64,000 nucleotides of DNA from Maylandia zebra (GCF_041146795.1 NC_135175.1:25623075-25687074), one strand, 5' to 3'. Positions 12,815 to 25,424 are shown, counted from the first letter of the stretch. Notes: a model not told the origin generated them from the sequence alone. Program-made: numbers and translations.

Positions 12815-13141
12815 AGCGCCATTGAATGCACCTCTGGTAACCAAGGTGATGACGCTCTTTTCCGTTACCAAGGCATTCTCAATGCAAACACTAGCTGCTA
12901 GGAGGCTAGCAAATCTGCTTGATAGTCTTATAGCTGTCATATAACCTTTGTTTAGCCTCGTCGAATGTAATTATAAGAGATTTTCAACAACACTCGATTC
13001 CAGCATTTCACCGCTGGTTTTCAGTCTGCTCACTGAATGATCTAAATTATAGCCAGAAAAACCCATTTTTTCCCTCTTTTGGAGCAGCTCAGTCTTCAAG
13101 CTAGCTAACTTAGTTACGTTAACGTTAGCTGCACAGCCATC
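12815..13141 (+). promoter_or_regulatory. lztfl1 promoter with paired X-box-like sites
   Basis: Two GGTAAC/GTTACC half-site motifs lie about 300 bp before the start codon: GGTAACCAAGGTGAT at 12836-12850 and GTTACCAAGGCATT at 12864-12877. They resemble RFX X-boxes, the usual control element of ciliary genes, and sit in an imperfect inverted repeat (about 12820-12888). Closer to the gene is TTAACGTTAGC (about 13118-13130), a word also seen near the dnajc13 promoter. There is no clear TATA box. Confidence 0.45.
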
Positions 13142-16100
13142 ATGGTAAGTAGCTGAAATGATTTGCTGTACAGGCCACCTGTTCGCTTTTAGGAGTTTAG
13201 CATGCTAGACGCCTAGCCCTGTGCTCTAAAGCTGAATCAAAAGACGAGTGAACCGCTAATGTTAGCGAGCAACCCTTTATATACATAAATAGTACGCTGG
13301 ATGTGCAAGCCCATGTGAAAAGGCCCTGCTGCATATTAGCAAGAGAAAATCCTCTTCAAGTTAGCTAATTATCTGCTTGTTTATGTACACCTTATTTGTG
13401 TTCATTTTTTATTCTGTGTGCCGATCTTTGCTTAAAATCAAAATTCTCTTATCTTCGTGTAGGCTGAATTTGGATTTAATGAACACCATCAGAATGAAAT
13501 CATCAATTATATGCGATTTGCACGTTCAAAGAGAGTTCTAAGGCTCAAAACTATCGACTCATGCTTCGAGGAGCTCAAAGATAGCAGGTGACTGGTCATT
13601 TCTTCTCTTTTCTCACGTTACTTCCGTTCAGTTGTCTATATAAAGTAGATATGCAGGGAAAATGAAATTAGAAGTGCTTTTCGGTTCAGATGTACCTGAA
13701 ACATTTTCAATTTACGTGCATTTTTGTGAAGGCTTGTGGAGGAAACCTTCACAGTGGACGAGGTGAAGGAGATGCTGGACGAGCTGCAGGCGGTGGTGCG
13801 TGGGGAGGTGGAGATGGAGCTCATCAACACAGCCCACACCAATGTGCTGCTGCTTAGGCAGCTTTTCTCCCAGGCGGAAAAGTTTTACCTACGACTACAG
13901 AGTGATATCTCGGAGCTGGAAAACAGGTGGTCTATCTAGAAATTGCTTATCAGATATATATAGACAAACGGACATACAGTGCTGTGAGAAAATATTTGCC
14001 CCCCTTCCTGATTTTTTTTTATATGTTTCAGATCATCAAACAAATTGTAATACTAGACAAAGATAACCTGGATAATTACAAAATGTACTGCAGGTCTTAC
14101 TTGCCTCAGTTAGGGTCAGTGTTCATTACTAAACAATAAGAAAGATGCTGGGCAAAAATGGCATCCATGGGAGAGTTCCGAGGTGAAAACCACTGCTGCC
14201 CCCCCCCCCCAAACAAAAAAAAAACACAAAGGCTTTGTCCTACATTTACCAAAATCATCTTGATGATTTATGACAACATTCTGTGGACTGATTAGACAAA
14301 AACTGAACTTTTTGGCAGGTTTGAGTGCCGTTATGTGTGGCATAAAAGTAACACAGCATTTCATAAAAAGAGCATCATACCTGTGCAAACAGTCAAAAAT
14401 GTTAGTGGTGGTGGTCTGGAGCTGCTTTGCTGCTTCAGGACCTGCATGACTTGCTGTAATTGATGGAATTCTGTCGTCTACCAGAAAATCCTCAAGAAGA
14501 ATATCTGGCCGTCAGTTCATGCCCTGAATCTTAAGCACATTTAAGTTATGCGACAGGACAGTGATCCCAAACACCATGACTTGGATTGGCCAAGTCAGCG
14601 TTTGGACTTAAATCAAACTGAAATGCTTTTGCATGACTTTAAACACGTCATCCATGCTGGTAAACTCTCCAGTTTGGATGAACTAAAGTAATTCTGCAAA
14701 GAACAGTGGGCCAAAATTTGTTACACTGAAGCTGAAAGAGCCTCCTACTTGAAGTCAAAGGAGCTTGCAAAGAAAAGTGTCTGGACTTCTTTAAGTTACT
14801 TGAAGACGTTTCACCTCTCATCCGAGAAGCTGCTTCAGTTCTACGGTCAAATGGTGGAGAGTCCCAGATATAAACCTACTTGAAAGCACTCTTCTGTCTG
14901 ACCACTAGGTTGTGCAGGGGATGTGAAATGTTATTCATTATTCTGAGGTCTTTGTTCAACACCCTCCTCTCATACACTAACTGTGGGGGCAGCAGAGTAG
15001 TTCACAGTGCCAACCTTCCTGATCATGGCATTTTTTTTAGGCATCAATGGAAAGATGCCTAAAAAAGATGCCTTTAAAAAAAAGGAAGAATAGTCTTTGT
15101 GACATTTTTAATGTCTACATTTTTATTATGTTTATTGTGGGATTATTTATCATTGCGTGCTGAATGGTTGGCTTATCTGAACAAGCCTCTCAGCAGTTAG
15201 GCCTTTTTACATAGACAGGAGGTAGTTAAAATGATGTGATAGGGGTCATGTCACAGCAATGTAAAAAGTAAGCTTCATGTTAAAGAGAAAGGTTCCACCA
15301 CACTGTATCATAGACCACTTCCTCTGCAGTGCTGCTCAGATTTAGATCGTGTACATGTTACATGCCAGGTAAAAAGGTCACTGCCAGCCCTCGCTGTCAG
15401 TTTAACCCTTTTTTTCCATTACGCTTGTTTCTCACTTTTTTTTTTTTTTGGCAGGGATGTTCAGTTAGCCTGAAAACCACAACATGCACACGCACTATGC
15501 AGTGTGGGTAAACTGAGCTGTGAATTTAGATAAGCCTTAGCATTAAAAGTAATATTAAAAAGCATAATGGAAACGTGCAACCTCAGAAAAGTGCATGACC
15601 TTTTTTTTATAATTTGCAGAGGAGACCGTTAGGCCTTTTAACATTTGAACATTTTTTCAAGGCTATTTCTGGATATGTTTAGTATCAGAAACAAATACAG
15701 ATATATTTGTAGTGTTTTTTTTTTAAAACTGTGAAACTATTTGCAAAAGATTTGAATTACTTAAGTCTGCTACTTTAATTTCACAAAAATTACAACGCTA
15801 ATATTTATTGACAGTAATAATCATTAGCAAGTGGCACAAAGCCATTTGCTTACAATAACATATGTATTAATTAAACCTGAAAGATAATTCTTGTGTTCTT
15901 CTTTAACAAGTGTGCCAGATGTTCTTCAGAGAATGTTTTTTTTCATATTACAAGCCCAAACATGGAGAAATGAGGGCGTGCACATGTGATACCAGAAACA
16001 AAGCTACATCACATGTGAACCGTTGTCAGAATATTGCACTCTTTGGCACAAAGGTATCAGGGCTTTCTGGCTCAAGTATGCCTATATCTCAGAGCAACAG

Positions 16101-19100
16101 AATTGGGTATATGAAGGGTGCACAATGGTATGGAGCCGCGGGGCTCCGTAACTTTTGTCTTGTTGCATGTGCATGATGTCCTCTTGTGGGACCTCTCTTG
16201 ACCGCAGGAAACGCTCTAAATCCTCCTCCATGTCTGCTCTCGAGGGAGATCCCGAGTTACTTTTGTGAGATACCACAAATGTAACTCGGGATCTCGCAAA
16301 GCCTTTTGCGAATCTTGCAAAAGTTCATTTTCATTTTTTTTTGTCCAATGTCCCTTGCGAGCCTCCGTAGAGGCCCCAACCCTCACCCATCATCCCTCAC
16401 TCCATCCCTCTCCAAAAAATAAAAAACAAACAAAAAGTTCAGATAGCAAAAACTGACAGTGCCACAGGTTGTAGGCTTCACTTCTGAAATGAGCAAGCTT
16501 TTGATTTAAAATTCAAATTTCATGGTCACGCTTAAGCCCAAACCGCACGTCGACCGGTCCTTTTTTTCACGAGTGAGGATATGAAGGCAACTTTTTTTCT
16601 TTATCTCAGTCAGATAACATCAGCTTGCTGTCCAAATGTCCTACTTACGATGACCTAATGACCCAGACCCGGGGTCCAGGTTGCTCAGTGCAGCGCCCCA
16701 TGGCTCATACACAAGTATAAACGCACCGCCTGTTTTCTGTGACACTCTGATGAACTTCATAAATGAATGTGACCTCTTCTCACCTTTCACCTTGTTAACA
16801 CACTGTGTGTGTTCTTTGGAAAAGTAGTTTTGTAATATGCGAACAGTGGGTGGATGAATAACCTCCAAAGCCTTTTTTTCACAGGGCTCAGCTGTACGTG
16901 ACTTATACGGTGTCTAAAGCTAGGAATACGCCCCATATCACAGGCTACGTGTCTTCATCTGCTATTTAAAACCACATTACAGCTTTTCAGAAGCCTGATC
17001 TGCTCACCACAAGCGTGCATCTTAAAACATGAGTGCTAAACTGCCACCAAGAGATAGGGTGTTAAGTTTCCCTGCCAAACATTTAGATGGTAGATCGCTG
17101 TAATGTTCAAAAACATAAACATCGACATTGTGGTGACAAGTTAGCTGATGTGAGGAGATCACACAGATTGTCATATCAGTGCACCCAGTGTAGCATCTAA
17201 GTGCTGTTTACAGTAACCCTACATTTGTCATAATAAATAAACTGTCATAATTTTTCTCTGCATGTAATATTTTTCATTTTCGGTCTTATTATGCAATATC
17301 ATGTCTTCACTGTTGTTCAGCACTTTGTGACTGTTAGGTCTGTGGAAAGCACTATATAAATAAATGTTACTTCTATCGTCTAATGCTTTGTTATCGTCTG
17401 ACCCGTACAGGGAGCTGTTGGAGCAAGTGGCTGAATTTGAGAAGACTGACTTTAAAACCACCGATAAGGTGAGCATAAGGTGCAGTTTTGGCACGTGTGA
17501 GAGCTTCAAACATTACCGCTGAGATATTCGTCATTGATCATGTGTCCCTAGCGTATTTGTACCCACAGTTAGTAACTAGAGAGGCGTGCAGCTGCTTCTG
17601 TGCATTTTAAATAGTTTTCTGTACCTGTCTATAGTAGCCTGGTGGTTACTTACTCACACATCACTGAGGTTGACAAGTGGTTTTATCACATACCGTTTTA
17701 TGACAAACAAAATGAACTGCTCTTTCATGACTCTGACGAAATGATCACATTTATGGGAAAGTGAATGACTTGCCTAAATGGTGTTGATTTTTTTTTTTGT
17801 TTTGTTTTACAGTTACATACCAGTTAGATAAAGAACAATTGACCATCTAATCTTTGTTATTTAAAAATATCCCCCAGATAAACAAAGAAACAAGCAAACC
17901 CAAGTTGGCCCCTCTGAATGAAAGTGGAGTGTCTGAACTTCTCAACAAGGTAAAGAAATGTGGTACATTATATGGATTGCTTCCATAGATTCACTGGGAT
18001 GTTGGATTGTCCGCATGTTTACATAGTAAACCACAGCTACTGTATCTTTAATACTTCTTCAGGAGATAGTGAGACTACAACAGGAAAATGACAAACTGAG
18101 AGCGAGGCTCCGGACTTTAGAATCCCAGGTACACAAATAACAATTTAAACAACGTGCTATCTTACTCCTGCTTGATAGCGATAGTTGTGTTGTTAATTCT
18201 CTTCCTGCTTGATTGTTTAGGCCATGAGTGCACTAGATGAGAAATCCAGGGCAGAGAGAGCTCTGAAAGACCTTCAGAGAGTGCAAGGGGAACAGCAGGT
18301 ACGTTTCCAAAAGTGGCTTTCAGTCAGCAAGTGTCATCTTCTCACTTTTTCTTTTTTTTGGGTCTCGGTTTGCGTTCCATTTCGCTACTTTCGTTTGTTT
18401 AACTTTACAGTTTTTCGTTTTCATATAAATGTTTTCTGCCATTTGCTTTTATCTGCCAACTTGGACCTAAATGGTATGTATCCACATGGTCAAAGTGTGT
18501 ATTTTGTCGTCGTTAGAAATAGATTTTTTTTAGTCTTGATGTCACAACTCATTCAAAAAAAGGTGAGGTAACGGTGTTGCCATTCCCTTTAAGGTGGCTG
18601 CTCAATCCAAGGAAATCAACAGTCTAGAGGACACAGTGGCAGCTCTGAAAGAGGACTACGAAAGGTCTCTCAGCGCCAACGTGGCAACCCAGAAAGATTT
18701 GCAGGACAACCTGATCTCTTCCAAACATGAGCTTCTGCGAGTGCAAGAGCAGCTGGCCTTGGCAGAGAAAGTGAGCAACTTTGGTCTCTTCCAGGAATTG
18801 AAAGTAACGAGCAAACATATAGTTAACACCCACAAAATGTCAAGTGTTGTTGTTGCTGTTCTACCCAGTTATTATTGAAGTTGTGAGACAATGAGGGTGT
18901 CATGAAGTCTGCGAACATGACACGCAAAAGGCCTTTCTTGCTGTTTACGAATCTCTCCTTGCTCTTCATCAGCCAGTTCCTATTTTGCAAGTGGCACTGC
19001 GGAAGCAAACGTTTTTTCATGTTCACTTTCCTGTCATGAGTTTCTAAGCAAAAGGTCATGCAATTGAATGTTGTACTCGCCGCCTGATGCCATTGGGTCA

Positions 19101-19494
19101 GTTGGTCAGGTGCACTGAGCAATCTGTGCTGTTTTTCTCACGTTTGAATGTGTGTGTGTGTGCGTTTGTGTGTGTGTGTGTGTTGCGTGCAGGAGCTGGA
19201 GAAGAAGTTCCAGCAAACTGCGGCCTACCGCAACATGAAGGAGATTCTAACCAAGAAGAACGAGCAGATCAAAGAGATTAGGAAACGATTGCAGAGGTGA
19301 GTCTATGATTGTGAGATTATCCAAATCTAGTAGGTAAAAATGAATCAGCACCCTTGAAAATAAAATCATACGGCATCCCAGTGTAGTCATAATATATAAT
19401 ACTAATAAGCTAATTGTGAGATTTTCCTTCTCTTGTTCATGTTTGACTAATTTCAGATTTTGCTCTCTGTTTCAGATATGAGCCTAATGAGTGA
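13142..19494 (+). CDS. lztfl1: leucine zipper transcription factor-like 1 (BBS17), complete
   Basis: LZTFL1 is a cytoplasmic coiled-coil protein that binds the BBSome and restrains its entry into cilia, so it affects Smoothened traffic. Human loss causes Bardet-Biedl syndrome 17. Ten coding exons join in frame: 13142-13144, 13463-13587, 13732-13926, 17411-17468, 17878-17949, 18063-18128, 18221-18298, 18594-18770, 19193-19296, 19476-19494, all with GT-AG borders. They total 897 nt, 298 aa (human 299). The N terminus MAEFGFNEHHQNEIINYMRF, the middle ELINTAHTNVLLLRQLFSQAE and the tail KKFQQTAAYRNMKEILTKKN then RYEPNE align with the human protein throughout. Residues from about 140 on are heptad-rich coiled coil. 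The first exon codes only the initiator Met, so splicing defines the N terminus. Intron 3 (3.5 kb) is filled with repeats. Intron 8 ends in a (TG)n tract. The call is very secure. Confidence 0.97.
13976..14745 (+). mobile_element. Tc1/mariner relic in lztfl1 intron 3
   Basis: It starts ACAGTGCTGTGAGAAAATAT then TTGCCCCC, a Tc1-like terminal repeat matching the element at 57805. It carries decayed plus-strand transposase text, including TGCTTTGCTGCTTCAGGAC and a QDSDPKHHD-like segment, with stops and an internal deletion. No matching right terminal repeat is evident, and another repeat follows at once. It lies only about 50 bp downstream of the exon 3 donor. Confidence 0.8.
14746..14882. repeat. 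interspersed repeat fragment
   Basis: TTGAAGACGTTTCACCTCTC and the following ATCCGAGAAGCTGCTTCAGT form a phrase I recognise from many fish genomes as part of a dispersed retroelement. The family is not assigned. It abuts the Tc1 relic on its right side. Confidence 0.5.
14883..17410 (+). other. remainder of lztfl1 intron 3
   Basis: Non-coding. It holds two hairpins at 16246-16323, covered separately. A minus-strand 64-codon frame (16276-16082) reading MEEDLERFLRSREVPQEDI looks protein-like but has no start or partner exon context. It is probably a transposon-derived scrap. No exon or RNA gene is seen. Confidence 0.5.
16246..16295. repeat. 50-nt near-perfect inverted repeat (hairpin)
   Basis: Arms GAGATCCCGAGTTAC (16246-16260) and GTAACTCGGGATCTC (16281-16295) are perfect complements. 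After one mismatch, pairing continues with TTTGTG/CACAAA, leaving a 6-nt loop, so 21 of 22 positions pair. A second small hairpin, CTTTTGC/GCAAAAG, follows at 16303-16323. It could be a MITE remnant, or a structured RNA if transcribed. Confidence 0.8.
19149..19190 (+). repeat. (TG)n tract forming the lztfl1 exon 9 splice acceptor
   Basis: An interrupted TG repeat runs almost to the AG at 19191-19192, in place of a normal polypyrimidine tract. Exon 9 is 104 nt, so skipping it would shift the frame. Confidence 0.9.
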
Positions 19495-20475
19495 GCTCCA
19501 CCCCGGACAGCTGGTTTAACAGATGTTTGCGGGTATAAAGTGGGACCAAGATTTACGACTGTGGTTTGGATACGAAACCATCTGATCTTTTGCTGTAAGA
19601 CAAGAGAGACAGAAAAAAAGCTCTTCCACAAGGAAACTGTTATTCACGCTTTGTCTGGCATTTTCACTAGTAATCGGCTTTAGTAAAGAGTAGGAGCTGG
19701 AAGCACACACACACACACACACAAATGTAGTAGTGATGGCCGAGCTTTCTTTTTCCGTGTCTCAATTCAGAGCTCACTTACAGTAGCTAGCAGACTTCCC
19801 TCTGTGCTCTATGCAATTACCAACACGTCCCAGTTTGAAGAGGCCTTGTCTGTTTGCTGAATTTGACAGATACGTTTTTGTCTGCCGGAAGCTTTGCAGT
19901 CTTATTATTGTGTGATCATAGGTTAAAATATTTGGCATTCATGCATCAGGTGATTACTGATATCCTGCTGATTAGTCTTAATCTCAGCAGCCCCGTTTTC
20001 TAGTGAACTTGGCATCGCTTTTGAGTTACATGCAGTTTCAAGCAAATCCAAGCCACAGAAAAAAGTTTATTGATCTGTTGCGGTTCATCTGATTTGTTAC
20101 CTAAGCATTTAATAGTATTTCACACCAAATACCTACAGTGTTTCTTTTTTTTGTTTTTTTTTCCCAATGCGTGAAAACCCGGAGCTTTTACTTTTCTGCT
20201 CTTGCCTATTAAATGACATGAATAATGATTTACAGTGATTTCCCTACTTCCCCTTCAAAATCGCATAGAATATTTTTGTGTGGAATCTCTATCCATGTAC
20301 TTTTCGTATTGCTGTGGGCGATGGAGTGTAAGAGGAAAAAAATATATATTTACATGATGTTCATGAAGTAATGCTCTTGTAGAGTATGACACATCTACCC
20401 TATATTACACTAGATGTGTGTTTGTTTGTATTGTGCAAAGTATGGGGTAATAAAAGCTGGTACTAAAATATGTCG
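19495..20475 (+). other. lztfl1: lztfl1 3' UTR with poly(A) signal
   Basis: Non-coding sequence after the stop codon up to AATAAA at 20449-20454, followed by a T/G-rich stretch that suits cleavage near 20475. It contains an (AC)8 tract near 19706-19722. The end is inferred from the signal only. Confidence 0.65.
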
Positions 20476-20523
20476 TCGGTTTTATGAAAGTTTCTTCTTC
20501 ACATTTAACTTCAGCTGATATCA

Positions 20524-21433
20524 TACACTAAACAGACACTTTACTGCATGAACATGTTTCTAGTGCACTAGTAACCTGACCCTCGTTTTGCCTTCAGAAC
20601 TGCATAATTCTTCATGGCACAGATTCAGCACGATACTGGAAACATTCCTCAGAGATTTTGGTTCATATACATGATGTGACTATCTGGTTCCACCACATCC
20701 CAAAGATGCTCTACTGGATTGAGGTCTGGTGACTGGAAACCATTTGAGCACAGTGAACTCAGTGTCACGCTCAATAAACCAGTTTAAGATCACTGGAGCT
20801 TTGTGGTACACTGATGTCTGTGGTCGTAAAAGGATTGACATGGTCAGCAACAATACTCAGGTAGGCTGTGGCATCTAAATGATGCTCAGTTAATATTAGG
20901 GAGCCCAAAGTGTGCCAATTCAATATCCCCCACACCATTACACCACCACCAGAAGCCTGAACCACTGATACAAGTAGGTCGGATCCATGCTTTCATGTTG
21001 TTTATACTAAATTATGACCCCACCATCCGAATATTGTAGAGGATCATCCGACCCGGCAACATTTTTCTGTTTTTCTGCTGTCCAATCTTGGTCGTGCTAT
21101 GTCAATTACAGCCTTGGTGTTCTGTCATTTAACTAACAGGAATGCCAACTTTAGCCCATTTGCTTCGACGTTTGATGTGTGCTGCATTCAGAAATGCTCT
21201 TCTACATATTTTGTTATTTGAGTAACTTACCTTCCTTTCAGCTCAAAGCATCTGGGAATTTTTGTCTGACTGGGACTCACTGTATATTTTCTCTTTTTAT
21301 TTTTTTTCCTTTGTAAACGGGAGTGGAAAAATCCCAGTAAATCAGCAGTTTCTGAAAATCAGATTTGATGATTAGAGATTCCCCTTAACAAACTGTTGAA
21401 TAGGTCCACCTAACAACGTGGGAGTTGAGTGTG
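20524..21433 (-). mobile_element. Tc1/mariner relic, copy 1
   Basis: The minus strand encodes decayed Tc1-like transposase with the hallmark ASGGGVMVWG and the following ATAYLSIVADHV. Plus-strand phrases such as CAGCAGTTTCTGAAA and ACACCATTACACCACCACC are shared with 31424-32387. Terminal-repeat-like ends are degenerate. About 0.9 kb, with several disruptions, non-functional. Confidence 0.85.
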
Positions 21434-24400
21434 TTTGATTAAAAATACTCACCCTATTCATTTAAAACAAAAAAAAAGTCGATGTAGTGAATGCCATGCC
21501 ACACACACGGCACGTTTGTGTAATCTGTACCAGGGGGCGCCACAATGCAGTAATACAAAAATACACATGCACAAATAAATGTATCTCATTATAACCTTGA
21601 AAAAACTCCGTTTGGGCAACAGGTGCTTGATGTCAGTGACTTTGCAGCCTGTTGTCACTGCACTGGTTACTCACAAGTACTTAAAATATTTTTTCTTTTC
21701 CCTTTTTTCAAGTTACAGATGCAATTGTGTTTTGTATGTTGACCCATGTATGTTTTTTTCAGGCCAGTAAGTAAGACTAGATGCTAATGCTGCCACACTA
21801 AGACACCCAGGAACAACAAAGCACAAAACTACATGTTTTTAACTACAAATCTGTGGGCAGGAGTATTATTATGTTTATGGATTCTGTATTATTTCATGCT
21901 AAATCAGCAAGGGGTTTTAGTAAAGTACCACCAAAAAAAAAAAAAAAAAAAAATTACCTGTTAAGAAGATTCCGGGGGGTAAAATGACCATGAGGTAAAT
22001 CTCTCTGATGATAGTCGTAATAATAGTGCTGACTGATATTATTTGCACAAAAGAATTGCTGTTGTTGTAGAGTTTACCATATCTAATCTGCTTTGCTTAT
22101 CTTGAGAAACATGTGTTTTGTTTCCCTGTTTCTCCTAACCAAAGTAGACCAAGATAGCACCAAAATAAGAAACAGTGGTCACCAGCAAGTCAACCGTCAA
22201 ACCCTTTTTGTTTTCACTGAAACCCTTAAAAGCCACAGCGTCCTGAATTAAACTCATGTGAGTTATGCATCTTGCACAGAACTTATGCACATGAGGTGGT
22301 CCTCCTTTCATACGTGTTGAAGGAGGGAGTAGGTGAGAAACACACTACGTGCTTATACGAGCTGTAAACTCATAACAATGATGATGCTTTAAAACCCATT
22401 AGCGCTGCTCTGATTCAGAAAGATGCCATCTACATTATTTCTTCTCCACCACCTAATGAAAGTTGTGTTTAGCAAAAAAATAAATAAATCCTTGCCCTAT
22501 ATTTGCATGTAGTCGCGTGCTTGTGGTGCAGCTAAAGAGTAAACAAGACGGGGATTGAGAACCGCTGGTTGGTTCGGATAGGATGCACAAGCTAAGCTGC
22601 TGTACAACAGACTGACAATAAATCACAGCAGCAGGCACAGGAAGTGGTGACTTGTATGTACCAAGCAGAGTCTCTTGCACTGCTGAGAGAAGTCACAGCA
22701 CTTTCCCACAGTATGGGGCAATAGTTAATTCAGAGTAGTGAAGCTGGTGAAGAACAGCTTCCTGCTCACTGACAAGGCATCAAAGGGGTTCTCTCAGTTT
22801 CACTAGCAACGCAGAAGCTTCTGGTTTTCTACAGAATCATGAAGCAGACATTTGCTGGTGCTGGTGGGGAGAGTTTCAGACTGTAAATGTCCTAAAACAA
22901 AGATGGTTGGACTTTTAGTGGAAGAAAAGACTGCGGCAATCTACGCTAATCTCAGGTTTCGATGTTAGCGCTGGCATATTTACACCCACATGGCATTCAG
23001 TAACTACAGAGCAGTGTAACATTCCTGTTCAATCTTGCCCTGAACTTGTACTAGGGTGATTTAGCAGTCACGTATCACAAGCCATATTTGATCACTATTT
23101 GTCCTGCAGGTGATGTTAATGTAAGTGTAAAGGTGTATGGCAGTGTATTGATAGCTGAGATATTACATTTGTCTGTTAATCCATCCATGTTGCTTGGATT
23201 CGTTAAACAAAAGACAAACTCAACAACGCTGCCGTCTCTCAAGATTTCTGAATCGCCCCAGTAACCATAATGTGGCAGAATCATAACACCGTGGAACCAG
23301 TAGGTATGTTTTATTTGACATTGTTACATCAACTGCTGCTTCCAGGTTGGTTCCCTTCTCTCATATCCTTTGTCTCTGCCTTTATCTCTGTGACGCCGGC
23401 TACCTCACTATCACTGTGGGAACATTGTTGTAAAAAGGTCAGGCCTGCATATCTCAGCTTCCCGGGCCCGCTCGATGTCACTCAGTAACTGGCAGTTGCT
23501 AAGAGATGAGACAGATGACGACAAAGAGATACTGGAAGCAGCTTTTAGTCACTTCTGAGAATAACTGCTTAACGCAGTTGTTTTTTATCTTGCTTTTTCT
23601 GTGAAATAAAATGGCACATACATGCTGAGTTCACAAAACAACTCAAAGTTTGCCTCTCTGTGCTACGAGGATCTCCAGTTGTAAGTGTAACACACATAAT
23701 CCGGGTTTAGCTGAAGTGATTGGGAGGTTTTTCCCCCTCTTGTTCATTCTGTTGACTAATCTCCCCCATCAATCAGAGAGAAGTCAGGTTGTCATATGAA
23801 TCTGTTGCTTATGTTTTGTGACTTTGTCTATCACAGTGGAAATTCATTTCACGCTACAAAACTTAACACAGAAACTACACTGTTTACTTTGCTTTTACAA
23901 ATGGGACAATCCTTTGTTTCTGGACTTTCTGTGATTTTTCATGCCTTTTTGTTATGTTGACATGAATAGGTATCAAAACAACATGTTCAAAGTCTTTTAT
24001 TCCCACAAGGGATGATTGGGTTGAGAGATCTAGTATTTTTTTGTTTCAGGTTGTATACATGGTCATTCCAGGGTGTTTTCCCTGCTTTATATTCTTCAGA
24101 GTTGGAGATTTAGAAAAGGTAGCAGAATATGCCACGTCTGGTTTCCTGTTCTACGCCTCTCCCACCAGATGATGATGGGAATATCCCACAGACTGCAGCA
24201 TGACATCAGCAGTTGACTTCTAGGCACATCTCAGAGCCTCAGCGTTTTGGCATGTGGGTTTTTTGTTGTTTGGAATTGCAAGTGACCACATATGAATGAG
24301 GAAGTGATGCGCTGTGTTGGTGCAATATGCAGACACATGAGCAAACGCTTGGTGACAGTGAGAAGTAAAAGCTCCTCCAGCAGAACTAGACCCAAGGAGG

Positions 24401-24556
24401 GGCAGCCATGAGCAGTTGGGTGATGGAAGGAAGACAGAAAAGAAGGCACACTGTGGAAGAGAGCCAGAGATGGATAATAACTAATAAGGAAATGCAGAGT
24501 AATGTGTAAACGAATAGAAAGTGAAAAAGGTAAGTGAAGAAGAAACACTCAGTGCC

Positions 24557-24740
24557 TCATGGGAACCCCCCAGCAGACTGGGCCTTAAAAGTCGAGAAGT
24601 GTCTGTCTCTGAAATCCAGTCTGGGAGCTGGTTCCAAAGAGAGCGGCCTGGAAGCTGATTTTTTAGGGCCCAGTACAATAACTTCAGTTTTATCAATCAC
24701 TAAAACTAAAACACAAATGTTTCTCTGATCATTTTGGATA
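24557..24740. repeat. interspersed repeat fragment
   Basis: The phrases GGGAGCTGGTTCCAAAGAGA and TAACTTCAGTTTTATCA recur in many teleost intergenic regions. The family is not assigned and the borders are approximate. Confidence 0.4.
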
Positions 24741-25424
24741 AAATACTCCGCAAGTGAAAACATGGATGAGAAATCCAGCTCAGTGGCTCAGATTGGCACA
24801 GGTAAGGCTGAGCTGGCAGCTGCTGGTTGCTCCTATATTCAGCACACCACTGAAAGTCAGCCTTGGAGGTCTCTCCTTTCCATTTGTGTGTGTTTCAAAA
24901 GCAGGTCAGTACTGACGGTTGGCCTGAACAAACGCCACCACACACACACAGCTGGAAGACCTCTGCCTGAACCGCAGTGCCACCACATCACACCTGATAC
25001 GGCTGAAAAGATGTGTGATTGGGCGAAGTGTGCCGTCACAGGTTAGATTTTCTAAAGCCTGAAAACAGAGCATGGAGAAGGTTCATAATTCTTATTTTGT
25101 GCCATCGAAATTCATCCTTAATGTTCAGAAACAGATCTGTTAGTTTTATTGGTTTTTCCTGGACTTTTAAAAACAAAATCTCCTTTGCATTTCATGTGCA
25201 TTAAATAGTTTGATTTATTGGTTCAGTCCAAGCACAAAAAATACAAATACAGTTTAATTAATCAGGAAACTTGCTTTTTATTAATTTATTATTTTATTTA
25301 TTGTTTTAAAAGACTCTTGTAATCCACAGCTAACGGCTCAGCGCAACGGTTCCTTTATGACAGACATTACTATCAACACACCACACAGGTTGAAGAGCAT
25401 GGGCCTCAGTGAACAAAACCTTCA

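Noticed and set aside
18224..18571. 115-codon plus frame
   Set aside because: lztfl1 exon 7 read through its donor into the intron.
24762..24801. Exon-like MDEKSSSVAQIG ending before GTAAGG
   Set aside because: Short, next to a dispersed repeat, no partner exon or family match.
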